A stretch of 64,000 nucleotides of DNA, from positions 1-64,000 of the forward strand of contig NZ_LGKP01000026.1 of the NCBI RefSeq assembly GCF_001306135.1, read 5' to 3'. The DNA comes from Herpetosiphon geysericola. GTDB lineage: Bacteria; Chloroflexota; Chloroflexia; Chloroflexales; Herpetosiphonaceae. The notes under the pieces are model-generated. The model saw nothing but the letters and a program-made list of their open reading frames with translations. It ran no database searches and was not told the DNA's origin. Below are positions 51,894 through 59,963 of this stretch, piece after piece (position 1 is the stretch's first letter; every line of letters begins with the position of its first letter). Position numbers and translations under genes: made by a program.

Positions 51894-52295
51894 ATGAGCG
51901 CATATTGGGTTGAAAATCAATGGGGCGGCGATGATGCACCCTGGCATCCAGGTGGCACATGGGTGTTGGGCGCACGTGATAACCAACATGTTGTAGCAAT
52001 TAATATTTCCTCCGCTGATAACGGCCAAACCTTTACTGGAACCATGACCTATAACAACGAAGGCCCGATTGGCTTCCGCGCAAATCGTACCAGTACTAAT
52101 AATTATGCTGTTGAAAATCAATGGGGCGGCGATGATGCACCCTGGCATCCAGGTGGAACGTGGGTGATTGGTGGGCGTGATAACCAAAATCCGATTAATC
52201 TTGATGTTAATTCACAAGATGGCGGCCAAACCCTGAATGGCACGATGGTTTATGCTGGTGAAGGCCCTATTGGTTTTCGTGGCAAACTGCAATAA
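51894..52295 (+). CDS. OAA-family high-mannose-binding lectin
   Basis: The 133-residue product is two tandem repeats of about 66 residues, each starting VENQWGGDDAPWHPGGTWV and ending GPIGFR. Length, repeat number and motifs match the Oscillatoria agardhii agglutinin family, which includes the Myxococcus hemagglutinin MBHA and a Pseudomonas fluorescens lectin. OAA-type lectins bind the branched core of high-mannose glycans through the W-GG-x-PW loops, one site per repeat. No signal peptide is present, as in known family members. The 199-base region upstream holds only a small CATCTC/GAGATG stem. Confidence 0.93.
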   Translation: MSAYWVENQWGGDDAPWHPGGTWVLGARDNQHVVAINISSADNGQTFTGTMTYNNEGPIGFRANRTSTNNYAVENQWGGDDAPWHPGGTWVIGGRDNQNPINLDVNSQDGGQTLNGTMVYAGEGPIGFRGKLQ

Positions 52296-52312
52296 CGCTT
52301 AATCTTCGTTTT

Positions 52313-52340
52313 CCAGCCATGATTAGCTAATCATGGCTGG
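52313..52340 (+). terminator. Intrinsic terminator of the lectin gene
   Basis: CCAGCCATGATTAG and its complement form a perfect palindromic stem followed by CTTTTTGTTTT. Confidence 0.85.
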
Positions 52341-52439
52341 CTTTTTGTTTTAGGCATATACTCATTGCTATGCCTGTATTGCTTTATGATTGGCACTAGT
52401 AATTCAATGTATATCTAAGCCTTTGAAATAATTCAGGAT

Positions 52440-52468
52440 TTGCGTTGCTTATACGTTTTAAGTATGAA
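52440..52468 (+). promoter_or_regulatory. Possible promoter of the gene at 52513
   Basis: TTGCGT (52440-52445), 17 bases and TATGAA (52463-52468) resemble a weak primary promoter 45 bases before the start codon. Confidence 0.35.
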
Positions 52469-52512
52469 TCGATTCAATGAACTGTGGAATTTGTGTAGTA
52501 AAGGAATGAATA

Positions 52513-52980
52513 ATGGCTACTGAACAACAAATTGATTATAATTCAATTGCACAAGCCCAATACGATGCTACGGTTGAATCACTCAAGCAAGCATTTCCTG
52601 ATGCTGATAAAAATGCATCGAATCAATTAACCGCAGCAGCAACCTCGACCGCAACTGGGACTGCTACCTTTGCCACTGCTTTCATTTATGGTACCTGCGA
52701 ATGCATTTTGACCTTTGATAATAACCAAAAAATTCGCTTTTATGGCACGATGTGGGGCATTGGGCTTGGTGGTGGCACCAGTGCTGGCGGCTATGTTGGG
52801 GTTCCGATCGATCAATTAGTTGGCGATTGCAGCTTCCAAGTGACGGTTGTTTCAGGGGTTGGCGGCGCAGTAACGATTCAATTCTGGCGTGGCAACAACT
52901 ACCTTGGCAACTTTACTGGGGCTGCTTTGGCCGTGGCAGCCTCGGTTACTGGCGGCAGCGGGACCTGGAAAAAGCAATAA
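52513..52980 (+). CDS. Small Gly/Ala-rich beta protein, weak VapA-family resemblance
   Basis: The 155-residue product has a helical N-terminus (to about residue 45), then a Gly-rich beta region: IRFYGTMWGIGLGGGTSAGG, then VPIDQLVGDCSFQVTVVSG, IQFWRGNNYLGNFTGAAL and SVTGGSGTW. The order of these blocks is similar to the beta-barrel core of Rhodococcus virulence-associated (VapA-type) proteins, but I cannot confirm this. No signal peptide is evident. It follows the OAA lectin gene but has its own terminator. Confidence 0.55.
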   Translation: MATEQQIDYNSIAQAQYDATVESLKQAFPDADKNASNQLTAAATSTATGTATFATAFIYGTCECILTFDNNQKIRFYGTMWGIGLGGGTSAGGYVGVPIDQLVGDCSFQVTVVSGVGGAVTIQFWRGNNYLGNFTGAALAVAASVTGGSGTWKKQ

Positions 52981-52990
52981 ACCTGTTTAC

Positions 52991-53026
52991 AAGTGCGCCA
53001 CCAACAATTTTGTTGGTGGCGCACTT
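52991..53026. terminator. Bidirectional terminator
   Basis: A perfect 16-bp stem (52991-53006 with 53011-53026) with an ATTT loop lies between convergent genes. Confidence 0.8.
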
Positions 53027-53033
53027 GGTTATT

Positions 53034-53966
53034 TTAGGCCAGAATTGCTTCGATTTGGGCTTGAACATCGGCGCTTAATTGCACTTCGCCAGCCTTGATG
53101 TTATCGAGCACATGTTCAGGCTTGGTTGCGCCGGTGATGACTGAGCTGATTTGCGGCAAGCGTAAGACCCACGCCAAGGCCAATTGGCTGGTAGTCAGCT
53201 CAAGCTCTTCGGCAATTGCAGTCAATTGGCGAATTTTTTGCAAATTTGTGTCGTTGAGTTCGCGATCAAGCCATTTGGTGGTTGCGCCACGGCTGCCCTC
53301 GGGCACACCAGCGTTGTATTTGCCAGTTAATAAACCTTGGGCAAGTGGACTCCAAACCGTCAAGCCAAGGCCATGCTGCTCGCAGGTTGGGATGATTGCT
53401 GGCTCAATATGGCGATCGAGCATATTGTAGCGGGGCTGCTCAACTTGGGGCAAGTAGCCATTATATTGCTTGGCGATGCTGACCGCTTGCTCAATTTGAT
53501 CGGCTTCCCAAACGCTTGTGCCCCAATAGAGCACCTTGCCAGCCTGCACCAAATCGCTCATTGCGCGCACAGTTTCTTCAAGCGGCGTGTTGGGGTCGAA
53601 ACGATGGCAGAAATAAATATCCAAATAATCGGTGCCAAAATGGCGCAAGCTTTTATCAATTGATTCCATAATATGCTTGCGACTAAGCCCTTGATCGTTG
53701 ACGTTGCTACTCATGGGCCAAAAAAGCTTGGAAGAAAGCACCAAATCCGAGCGTTTGTAATCGCGAATAACTGCACCAACGACTCTTTCAGCTTCGCCGT
53801 AGGCATATGCATCGGCAACATCGATAAAGTTAATGCCATTGTCGATTGCTGCCCGCAAACATTGGGCGGCCATATCGCTTTCGACACTCCCGCCGTAGGT
53901 CAACCATGCGCCCAGTGATACGGCGCTAACCCGCATGCCTGCTTTGCCTAGCCGTCGATATTCCAC
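53034..53966 (-). CDS. Aldo/keto reductase (Kv-beta-like group)
   Basis: The 310-residue product is a full-length TIM-barrel aldo/keto reductase. The N-terminus MEYRRLGKAGMRVSAVSLGA, the catalytic Asp and Tyr in FIDVADAYAYGEAERVVG, Lys in LSSKLFW and His in IYFCHRFDPN form the tetrad. VWSPLAQGLLTGKY and the NADPH-site SSVITGATKPEHVLDN close it. This resembles the voltage-gated potassium-channel beta-subunit-like reductases (YghZ group). NADPH-dependent aldehyde/ketone reduction is expected; substrate unknown. Confidence 0.9.
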   Translation of the reverse strand: MEYRRLGKAGMRVSAVSLGAWLTYGGSVESDMAAQCLRAAIDNGINFIDVADAYAYGEAERVVGAVIRDYKRSDLVLSSKLFWPMSSNVNDQGLSRKHIMESIDKSLRHFGTDYLDIYFCHRFDPNTPLEETVRAMSDLVQAGKVLYWGTSVWEADQIEQAVSIAKQYNGYLPQVEQPRYNMLDRHIEPAIIPTCEQHGLGLTVWSPLAQGLLTGKYNAGVPEGSRGATTKWLDRELNDTNLQKIRQLTAIAEELELTTSQLALAWVLRLPQISSVITGATKPEHVLDNIKAGEVQLSADVQAQIEAILA

Positions 53967-54089
53967 AGAAGCCTCCTAAGTGAAGATATGCTGAAATTAC
54001 AATCTGATCATACCACGGATTTATCGTGGCTCTTGGCATAGCTCTTGCCTTGATGAGCTAGTAGAAATTCTAGTTTGGAGGATACTTCA

Positions 54090-54587
54090 ATGGCAGAGCA
54101 AACCCCAGTTCAACAAAATATTGCCAAAGTTGCCGAGCAACTTAAAGGCTTTAAAATTGCTATGTTAACCACGGTTGCCCAAAACGATTCATTGCACAGC
54201 CGCCCAATGGTTGTGCAAGAAAAAGAATTTGATGGCGATCTTTGGTTTATGACCAGCCGCGATAGTGGCAAGATCGATGAATTAAGCAACGATAAACAAG
54301 TGAATGTAGCCTTTGTGAATGTCGATGATTCGCGTTATGTCTCAGTCAGCGGTAAAGCCCAGCTGGTTGATGATCGGGCCAAAATCAAAGAGTTATGGAC
54401 TCCCTTGGCCAAGGCATGGTTCAAAGATGAAAACGACCCCAACATTATCCTGATTAAGGTCGAGCCAAGCGTCGTTGAATATTGGGATACTCCCAACAGC
54501 ACCTTTGTCCAAGTCAAAGGCTTTTTGACAGCGCTGGTGACTGGCGAACGCCCAGATGTTGGCGATCATGGCAAGGTTAGCCTCTAA
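54090..54587 (+). CDS. Pyridoxamine 5'-phosphate oxidase-like (general stress protein 26 family) flavin-binding protein
   Basis: The 165-residue product has the split-barrel flavin fold: KIAMLTTVAQNDSLHSRPMV, DLWFMTSRDSGKIDEL and VNVAFVNVDDSRYVSVSG, followed by IKVEPSVVEYWDTP. This matches B. subtilis general-stress protein 26-like members. A strong GGAGG precedes ATG 54090. It probably binds FMN or F420; the reaction is unknown. Confidence 0.85.
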   Translation: MAEQTPVQQNIAKVAEQLKGFKIAMLTTVAQNDSLHSRPMVVQEKEFDGDLWFMTSRDSGKIDELSNDKQVNVAFVNVDDSRYVSVSGKAQLVDDRAKIKELWTPLAKAWFKDENDPNIILIKVEPSVVEYWDTPNSTFVQVKGFLTALVTGERPDVGDHGKVSL

Positions 54588-54612
54588 ATAATAGCTTTTC
54601 ATCGATAGATTC

Positions 54613-54645
54613 AGGTCAGTTGCCCTTGGCGACTGACCTTTTTCA
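54613..54645 (+). terminator. Intrinsic terminator of the flavin-binding gene
   Basis: AGGTCAGT pairs with ACTGACCT, extended by GCC/GGC, and followed by TTTTT. Confidence 0.85.
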
Positions 54646-54747
54646 TTATCCTGAGCTTATATATGTTCGTGAATTGAAAGAGACAAATGCACAATAGTTG
54701 ACCAGCTGAACCAGCCTGCATATTCCACAAAGCAACTATTAGGGGGT

Positions 54748-54789
54748 GCTGGGGGATGAAAACCCCCGGCGTTTCCCTCCAGCGGAGGG
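54748..54789. repeat. Two-hairpin dispersed repeat, copy 2
   Basis: GCTGGGGG/CCCCCGGC (54748-54755 with 54763-54770, loop ATGAAAA) and CCCTCC/GGAGGG (54775-54780 with 54784-54789, loop AGC). This is the reverse complement of copy 1 at 36068 in order and loop sequences. The stems differ by paired substitutions (T-A for G-C in the small stem; a U-G wobble for A-U in the large stem). Confidence 0.7.
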
Positions 54790-54863
54790 ACGGAAGGGAG
54801 GAGAAAGGAGAAGAACTATAGGAATAATAATCGCGCTAAAACGCCGCAACTTGACATGTGTGC

Positions 54864-54892
54864 TTGACATAGAAAATTTGTTCTGGTATAGT
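54864..54892 (+). promoter_or_regulatory. Consensus promoter of the gene at 54934
   Basis: TTGACA (54864-54869), a 17-base spacer and TATAGT (54887-54892). A second TTGACA lies 13 bases upstream (54851-54856). The leader is about 35 bases. Confidence 0.75.
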
Positions 54893-54933
54893 CAAAATGG
54901 GTGACTGAAGCAACTACGAAATGAGGCATTCTA

Positions 54934-55482
54934 ATGGCAACAATTCTGCAAATACCCTCACTGCGCGACCAACAAAGCCGTGAAGTTAAGCGTCTGCTCA
55001 TGAAGCATTTGCGCAGTTTTAGCGATACCTTAGAAGTGAATGATGTTGCCCATGTGCCGCTCTATCAGCAATTAGCGGTTAATATTGTTTGGAAAGTGCG
55101 CATCCCACCATGCTCCAAGCGCAACATTCGGATTGCCTTCTACTACGATGAATATGGCAACGATCAACAGTTGTTTATTCCCACGTGGCAAGCCGACCCC
55201 GACCCTGCCAGCCGTTTGCAAATCACGGCGGCTGAATATTGGTATAGCTATGTGGTTGCGACCAGCAAGGTCTATGTGTTGCCTGTGGCCCAACTACGGC
55301 CATGGTTCAACCAACACAGCCAGCATTTGCCAGCTCACGAGGTTAAACATCAATTGCCCGATCAACTAGCCTCAATTCAAGCGGTTGGGCGTTTTGTACC
55401 AACCCAACGCTTGCTGCGTGAGCTAGACGAGCTAGAGATTTGGCCGCTTAATCGTTTGCAGCCGAGCAAACGGGTTGCGTAG
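54934..55482 (+). CDS. Hypothetical protein
   Basis: The 182-residue product is soluble and unrecognised. It is aromatic-rich with mixed strands and helices (AVNIVWKVRIPPCSKRNIRI, FYYDEYGNDQQLFIPTWQAD, YWYSYVVATSKVYVLP). GAGG precedes the start, and a near-consensus promoter suggests good expression. Confidence 0.6.
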   Translation: MATILQIPSLRDQQSREVKRLLMKHLRSFSDTLEVNDVAHVPLYQQLAVNIVWKVRIPPCSKRNIRIAFYYDEYGNDQQLFIPTWQADPDPASRLQITAAEYWYSYVVATSKVYVLPVAQLRPWFNQHSQHLPAHEVKHQLPDQLASIQAVGRFVPTQRLLRELDELEIWPLNRLQPSKRVA

Positions 55483-55492
55483 CTCGGCTGCA
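55457..55492. terminator. Stem overlapping the gene end
   Basis: TGCAGCCGAGC (55457-55467) pairs with GCTCGGCTGCA (55482-55492), an 11-bp perfect stem whose left arm lies inside the coding sequence and whose right arm begins at the stop codon. Confidence 0.5.
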
Positions 55493-55509
55493 CTGCTTCA
55501 ATCTAACAA

Positions 55510-56625
55510 TTAGGCTAATTTGCCAACTTGCGTTTGGATTTGCCCAATCGCTGCGTCACGTAAGCCTTGGGCAATCACTCGGTCTCTCAGGCTGCTGGCA
55601 ATCGCAAAGATGGTGCTGGCACGCAGCACTTCGCTGGCAACTGCATGCCATGGATCTGGTTGCGGTTTAGGGTTGTATTGATCAAGCAATTGTTTGAGTG
55701 ACCATGGGCCTGGCCATGGGAACGGCCAGCGTGGGCAAATGTCATCGCCATCTACCCAACCAACCAAATTGCCACTATAACTGGTCATTTTGCGTGCACT
55801 TCCCTGAAGTTGCACAATAATTGCTTTGCTGCGGGCAAGGCTAAGCGTGGTATTGCTCATGCTTTTGCCAAGTCCATAATTAATTAAGCCTTTGACAAGA
55901 TTGCCGAGTTCAAGCAATGGTTGCGGCGTTGAAATGTCTGGTTGGCGTTTTGGCGGCCATGGGAATGGCCACCATGGCGGGCAGAGATCGTCGCCTGGCT
56001 CCCACGCTGCAAAGCTATTTGCCCGTTTCAGTGACACAAAATGGCTACGAATTTCGCTACGGGCCATGCGCAGATTTTCTGCTTGCAAAGCTTGATCGCC
56101 ATATTGGAAGGCCATGTTGAAGGCATCAAGGCTGCGATGCAAATCTAAGACAATCAACCCACCAGCAGGAATCCGCTCGATTGGGGTAAAGACTTGGTCT
56201 TTGAGCCGCCACCACGGGCGTGGCCACCACCATGGGCGGGGTTCGTAATCGTCGTCGGGGTTGGGTGTGTAGCTCAGGCTGTTGACCGCATCGCTGGCGT
56301 TTGATAAACCAGTTATATTTTTATCAAGGTCGGCAAGCGCAAAATCATAGACTTTTTTGGCAAATGTTTGGTCACTGCTGACCGCGCTGATTGCGAGCAA
56401 GGTCAATGAGCGAAAAGCGCGGCGAGCATATTGGGCGCTATCAGGAATTTCGCCGCCAGCAGCAAGTTGGTTTTCATCAATTGCGGGCTTGGTGCTGGCA
56501 GCAGCGTGATCGAACGCGCTGATTGCGCCAGCGGTTGCCAACGCAGCCAACCCAGTGTTGCGTAAAAATGAGCGCCGTGAATTTGGGTGATTGATAGTAT
56601 CTTCAGCCTGATCGTTAATCCCCAT
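55510..56625 (-). CDS. Tat-exported Trp/Pro-rich protein, novel
   Basis: The 371-residue product starts at ATG 56625 behind AGGAGG. It has a twin-arginine signal (NSRRSFLRNTGLAALATAGA). The mature part alternates helical segments with three Trp/Pro clusters: RPWWWPRPWWRL near 145, DDLCPPWWPFPWPPKRQP near 225, and DDICPRWPFPWPGPW near 310. The last two share DD-(I/L)-CP-x-W-PFPWP and a Cys, so they may be repeated insertions in duplicated four-helix-like units. I recognise no family. It probably acts outside the cytoplasmic membrane. Confidence 0.65.
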   Translation of the reverse strand: MGINDQAEDTINHPNSRRSFLRNTGLAALATAGAISAFDHAAASTKPAIDENQLAAGGEIPDSAQYARRAFRSLTLLAISAVSSDQTFAKKVYDFALADLDKNITGLSNASDAVNSLSYTPNPDDDYEPRPWWWPRPWWRLKDQVFTPIERIPAGGLIVLDLHRSLDAFNMAFQYGDQALQAENLRMARSEIRSHFVSLKRANSFAAWEPGDDLCPPWWPFPWPPKRQPDISTPQPLLELGNLVKGLINYGLGKSMSNTTLSLARSKAIIVQLQGSARKMTSYSGNLVGWVDGDDICPRWPFPWPGPWSLKQLLDQYNPKPQPDPWHAVASEVLRASTIFAIASSLRDRVIAQGLRDAAIGQIQTQVGKLA

Positions 56626-56711
56626 TGAAATCCTCCTGACGAACGAACTTAACTCTTTCGATGGCATAAAGACGCAATGGGGATTAAGTACCTTTCCTTG
56701 CTTAAACCAAT

Positions 56712-57251
56712 TTAGCTACGATTAAATAAGCGTTTGAGCTTTTGGCCAACGTTGCTGAACTGGGCTTGGATGGCAAAACTCTGTTTAACCGACGGTGGCA
56801 GATGCTCTGTCCAGTAGTGGGTGGTTTTGGCCACAACCGTAATCACGCTTTTAATTTCGCTTTTGAGGCTAAAATCTTGATGAATTGGCACCCATAGTTG
56901 TTGGCCATGGGCTTGGGCCGCCACATGCTCTTGATTAATTGCGCCTGCCAGCCATTGGGCTTGACCAACAATTGGGCATTCAATCGCCAGCCATTCGGTA
57001 GCATCACTCATATGCGCACTGAGGCCGCTGACCTCGTAAATGCCGCGACATAGCTCTGCATAGACTTGCAAATAGTTGGGATGCTGCGAATTCGCATTAA
57101 TTTGAATTGGAATGTTGGCTTCTATCCCGCGATGCGGCGGCCCGCCCTCGAGTGCCAAGCCACAAAAGCTTTCCCACATATTGGCCCAATCGACCTCGCC
57201 ATCGTCGCGATATTTAATGGGCGCAGCAGCCATTGGTTGTTGCTCTGTCAT
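56712..57251 (-). CDS. Hypothetical soluble protein
   Basis: The 179-residue product is not recognised. Its N-terminus has a distinctive stretch YRDDGEVDWANMWESFCGLA followed by LEGGPPHRG. The middle is helical, and the C-terminus is a basic helix. The start at ATG 57251 is used, with AAGGA upstream; GTG 57254 is possible. It is divergent from the acyl-CoA synthetase gene. Confidence 0.6.
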   Translation of the reverse strand: MTEQQPMAAAPIKYRDDGEVDWANMWESFCGLALEGGPPHRGIEANIPIQINANSQHPNYLQVYAELCRGIYEVSGLSAHMSDATEWLAIECPIVGQAQWLAGAINQEHVAAQAHGQQLWVPIHQDFSLKSEIKSVITVVAKTTHYWTEHLPPSVKQSFAIQAQFSNVGQKLKRLFNRS

Positions 57252-57322
57252 CACTTGCTTCCTTGGATTGTATGAATTTGTGACACACTATCTTAACTTA
57301 ATTCTCGGCCACAAGCATCGTA

Positions 57323-57328
57323 TATAAT
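57323..57328 (+). promoter_or_regulatory. Possible -10 box of the acyl-CoA synthetase gene
   Basis: TATAAT lies 47 bases before the start codon, but no good -35 is at the correct distance. Confidence 0.35.
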
Positions 57329-57374
57329 GGTGAGGCTGTTCGCTGTGTGCTCTCAGTTAAGGAGTATTTGTGCA

Positions 57375-59057
57375 ATGACGCACCCTGAGCTTGATCCAAC
57401 GACAATGCAGTTGTTGAATGCTGCCCATACCTACACGGGAATTCCTGCCTCGACGGTTCAAACGCCATGGCATTCGCTGGCTGAGCTGTTGCAGGCTCGC
57501 GCTGCAAGCGATGCTGAACGCGAGTTTTTGGCCTATTTCAACGATCATGCAGGCGAAGAAATTCGTTGGAGTTATGCCGATTTGTTCGCGCGCGCAGCCC
57601 GGATTGCGAATTTGCTGACGACGGTCTATGGCGTGCGCCATGGCGAGCGGGTCGCCACCTTGGCCTATAATCACCCAGATACGGTGGCAATTTATGCAGC
57701 ATGCTGGCTGATTGGGGCGACGATTGCGCCGCAAAACGTCGGCGAAGATGACCAGCGGATTGGCTTTATTTTGAGCAATGCAGCAGTTCGCGTGGTGCTA
57801 GCGCGGCCTGAATATCTCGAACGCGCTACAACGATTAGCAGCCATGCAGCAGGCGTTGAGCATGTTGTGGCCTTGGATGCTGATTTTGAGCAAGCTTTGG
57901 CAGCCCAAGCAGCCAGTTTTGAGCCAAACCAAGCCCCAAGCCTCAATGATGAGGCCTTGTTGGTCTATACATCGGGCACAACTGGCGCACCCAAGGGCGT
58001 GCAACTGAGCCACTATAATTTGCTGGCCGATTGCACCGGGATTATGCGCTGGCATGGCATCGATGCTGATAGCCGTTTGATGGCGATTTTGCCAATTCAT
58101 CATGTCAATGGCATTGTGGTGACCTTGGTTACGCCGTTGCTGGCCCAAGCCTCGGTGGTGCTCAATCGGGCATTTAGCGCGGGCACATTTTGGCAGCGCA
58201 TCGCCAACGAGCGGGTGCAGATTGTCTCGGTTGTGCCAACGATTTTGCAATATTTGTGCGAAGCCAAGCCAGAGCATAGTCAATTTGAGCGCAGCCATTT
58301 GCGCTATTTAATTTGTGGGGCTGGCACATTGCCTGTTGCTTTGGCCAAACGCTTTTATGACCAATTCGGCGTGCGTGTGCTGCATGGCTATGGGCTTTCA
58401 GAAACCACCTGTTATTCATGTTTCTTGCCAACCAACCTGAGCGATGCAGAATATCGCCATTGGATGGAAGATTTTGGCTATCCCAGCATTGGGGTGGCGA
58501 TGTGGCCGAATGAAATGGCGATCCACGATCCGCAAGGTCATGCCTTATCCGAAGGCGAGCGTGGCGAGATTGTGATTCGCGGACATAACGTGATGATGAG
58601 CTATTTCAATCGACCTGACGCGAATGCAGAAGCCTTTAAGTATGGCTGGTTTCGCTCTGGCGACGAAGGTTTTTATCAATGGGATGCCCAAGGCCGCCAA
58701 TTTTTGTTTATCACAGGCCGTCTAAAAGAATTAATCAACCGTGGCGGGGTTAAATATAGCCCGTTTGAAATTGAGGAAGTGCTGCTGGCAGTGCCTGGTG
58801 TACGTACAGCCTTGGCAATTGCCTTCCCAAATAATTGGTATGGCGAGGAAGTTGGCGCCTATATTGTGCCCGAAGCAGGTGCCCAACTTGATGCCGCCAC
58901 GATTTTAGCCCATTGTCGTGCCCACATGCCCTTTGCGAAATGCCCCAAAGTTGTGGTATTTGGCAACGAAATTCCGGTGACCGCAACGGGCAAATATCAG
59001 CGCTTGCGTTTGCAAGAACTCTTTGCCGAATGGAATGACAGCCAGTTCCGTGAGTAG
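57375..59057 (+). CDS. AMP-forming acyl-CoA synthetase family protein
   Basis: The 560-residue product is an ANL-superfamily adenylating enzyme. Visible motifs: [17 protein letters not shown] (P-loop), [12 protein letters not shown], the hinge [15 protein letters not shown], and [20 protein letters not shown]; the catalytic Lys is in [14 protein letters not shown]. It activates a carboxylic acid as an acyl-adenylate and probably transfers it to CoA. ATG 57375 has AAGGAG upstream. The trpA gene follows 23 bases later. Closest group is long/medium-chain acyl-CoA ligases; the substrate is unknown. Confidence 0.88.
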   Translation: MTHPELDPTTMQLLNAAHTYTGIPASTVQTPWHSLAELLQARAASDAEREFLAYFNDHAGEEIRWSYADLFARAARIANLLTTVYGVRHGERVATLAYNHPDTVAIYAACWLIGATIAPQNVGEDDQRIGFILSNAAVRVVLARPEYLERATTISSHAAGVEHVVALDADFEQALAAQAASFEPNQAPSLNDEALLVYTSGTTGAPKGVQLSHYNLLADCTGIMRWHGIDADSRLMAILPIHHVNGIVVTLVTPLLAQASVVLNRAFSAGTFWQRIANERVQIVSVVPTILQYLCEAKPEHSQFERSHLRYLICGAGTLPVALAKRFYDQFGVRVLHGYGLSETTCYSCFLPTNLSDAEYRHWMEDFGYPSIGVAMWPNEMAIHDPQGHALSEGERGEIVIRGHNVMMSYFNRPDANAEAFKYGWFRSGDEGFYQWDAQGRQFLFITGRLKELINRGGVKYSPFEIEEVLLAVPGVRTALAIAFPNNWYGEEVGAYIVPEAGAQLDAATILAHCRAHMPFAKCPKVVVFGNEIPVTATGKYQRLRLQELFAEWNDSQFRE

Positions 59058-59080
59058 TGGCTGCTGTAGTTGAGGATGCT

Positions 59081-59896
59081 ATGAGCCGAATTGCCCAAAC
59101 CTTTGAACGCTTGGCGAGCCAAGGCCGGACAGCCCTGATGCCGTTTTTGACAATTGGCTACCCTGAACGCGATTCTGCCCTCAGTTTAGCCCAGGCCTTG
59201 GTCGCTGGTGGCGCGGATATGCTAGAACTAGGCATGCCTTTTTCCGACCCCTTGGCCGATGGAGCGACGATTCAACGCACAACCGATATTGCGCTTGCCA
59301 ATGGCGTTGATCTTGAATTTTGCTTGGAAACTGTGCGCCAGTTGCGTGCCGCAGGGCTGAGCATTCCGCTCTTGCTGATGGGCTATTTCAACCCCATGTT
59401 TCAATATGGGGTTGAGCGATTTGTGGCAGCGGCCAAAGCAGCAGGCGCCGATGGCTTTATCGTGCCCGATTTGCCACCAGAAGAAGCCCAAGAGTTTCAT
59501 GCGGCCACCAAAGCCCATGAGCTCGATTTGGTTTTTCTCTTGGCTCCAACCTCAACCGATGCGCGGATTGCCAAAGTTGCTGGCTTGTCATCGGGCTTTA
59601 TCTATTGCGTGGCGTTGCGCGGGGTAACTGGCGCACGCGCGGCCTTGGCCGACGATTTGGGCGATTTCTTGGCGCGGGTGCGCCAACACAGCCAATTGCC
59701 GCGCGCGGTAGGCTTTGGCATTTCCAAGCCTGAACATGTTGCCTCAGTTGCCAAAATGGCTGAAGGCGCGATTTGTGCCAGCGCTTTGCTCGATTATATT
59801 GGCAGCTTGCCAAGCGACCAACAGGCGGCTGGCGCTCAGCAGTTTGTGCAAAATCTGCGTGATGCTGCCGACCAAGCCAATGGCTATCACCAATAA
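59081..59896 (+). CDS. trpA: Tryptophan synthase alpha subunit
   Basis: The 271-residue product has the complete TrpA TIM barrel: [35 protein letters not shown] with the two catalytic acids (Glu and Asp), [35 protein letters not shown] and [11 protein letters not shown]. It cleaves indole-3-glycerol phosphate to indole and G3P. It is separated from the other trp genes: none is in the window, and it is downstream of an acyl-CoA synthetase gene. GAGG precedes ATG 59081. Confidence 0.95.
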   Translation: MSRIAQTFERLASQGRTALMPFLTIGYPERDSALSLAQALVAGGADMLELGMPFSDPLADGATIQRTTDIALANGVDLEFCLETVRQLRAAGLSIPLLLMGYFNPMFQYGVERFVAAAKAAGADGFIVPDLPPEEAQEFHAATKAHELDLVFLLAPTSTDARIAKVAGLSSGFIYCVALRGVTGARAALADDLGDFLARVRQHSQLPRAVGFGISKPEHVASVAKMAEGAICASALLDYIGSLPSDQQAAGAQQFVQNLRDAADQANGYHQ

Positions 59897-59913
59897 TTAA
59901 TTTCCCTCACAGC

Positions 59914-59944
59914 AAACCCGCGCCTTTTCAACAGGCGCGGGTTT
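59914..59944. terminator. Bidirectional terminator
   Basis: AAACCCGCGCC/GGCGCGGGTTT, 11-bp stem with a 9-nt loop, between trpA and the convergent oxidoreductase gene. Confidence 0.8.
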
Positions 59945-59963
59945 CTGCTCCCCAAGTGCTTAA

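Larger units (their letters stand above)
54588..54933. other. Intergenic region with terminator, repeat and promoter
   Basis: About 345 bases hold, in order, the terminator above, copy 2 of the two-hairpin repeat, a purine-rich tail (GGAAGGGAGGAGAAAGGAG) and a consensus promoter. No gene seen. Confidence 0.6.
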
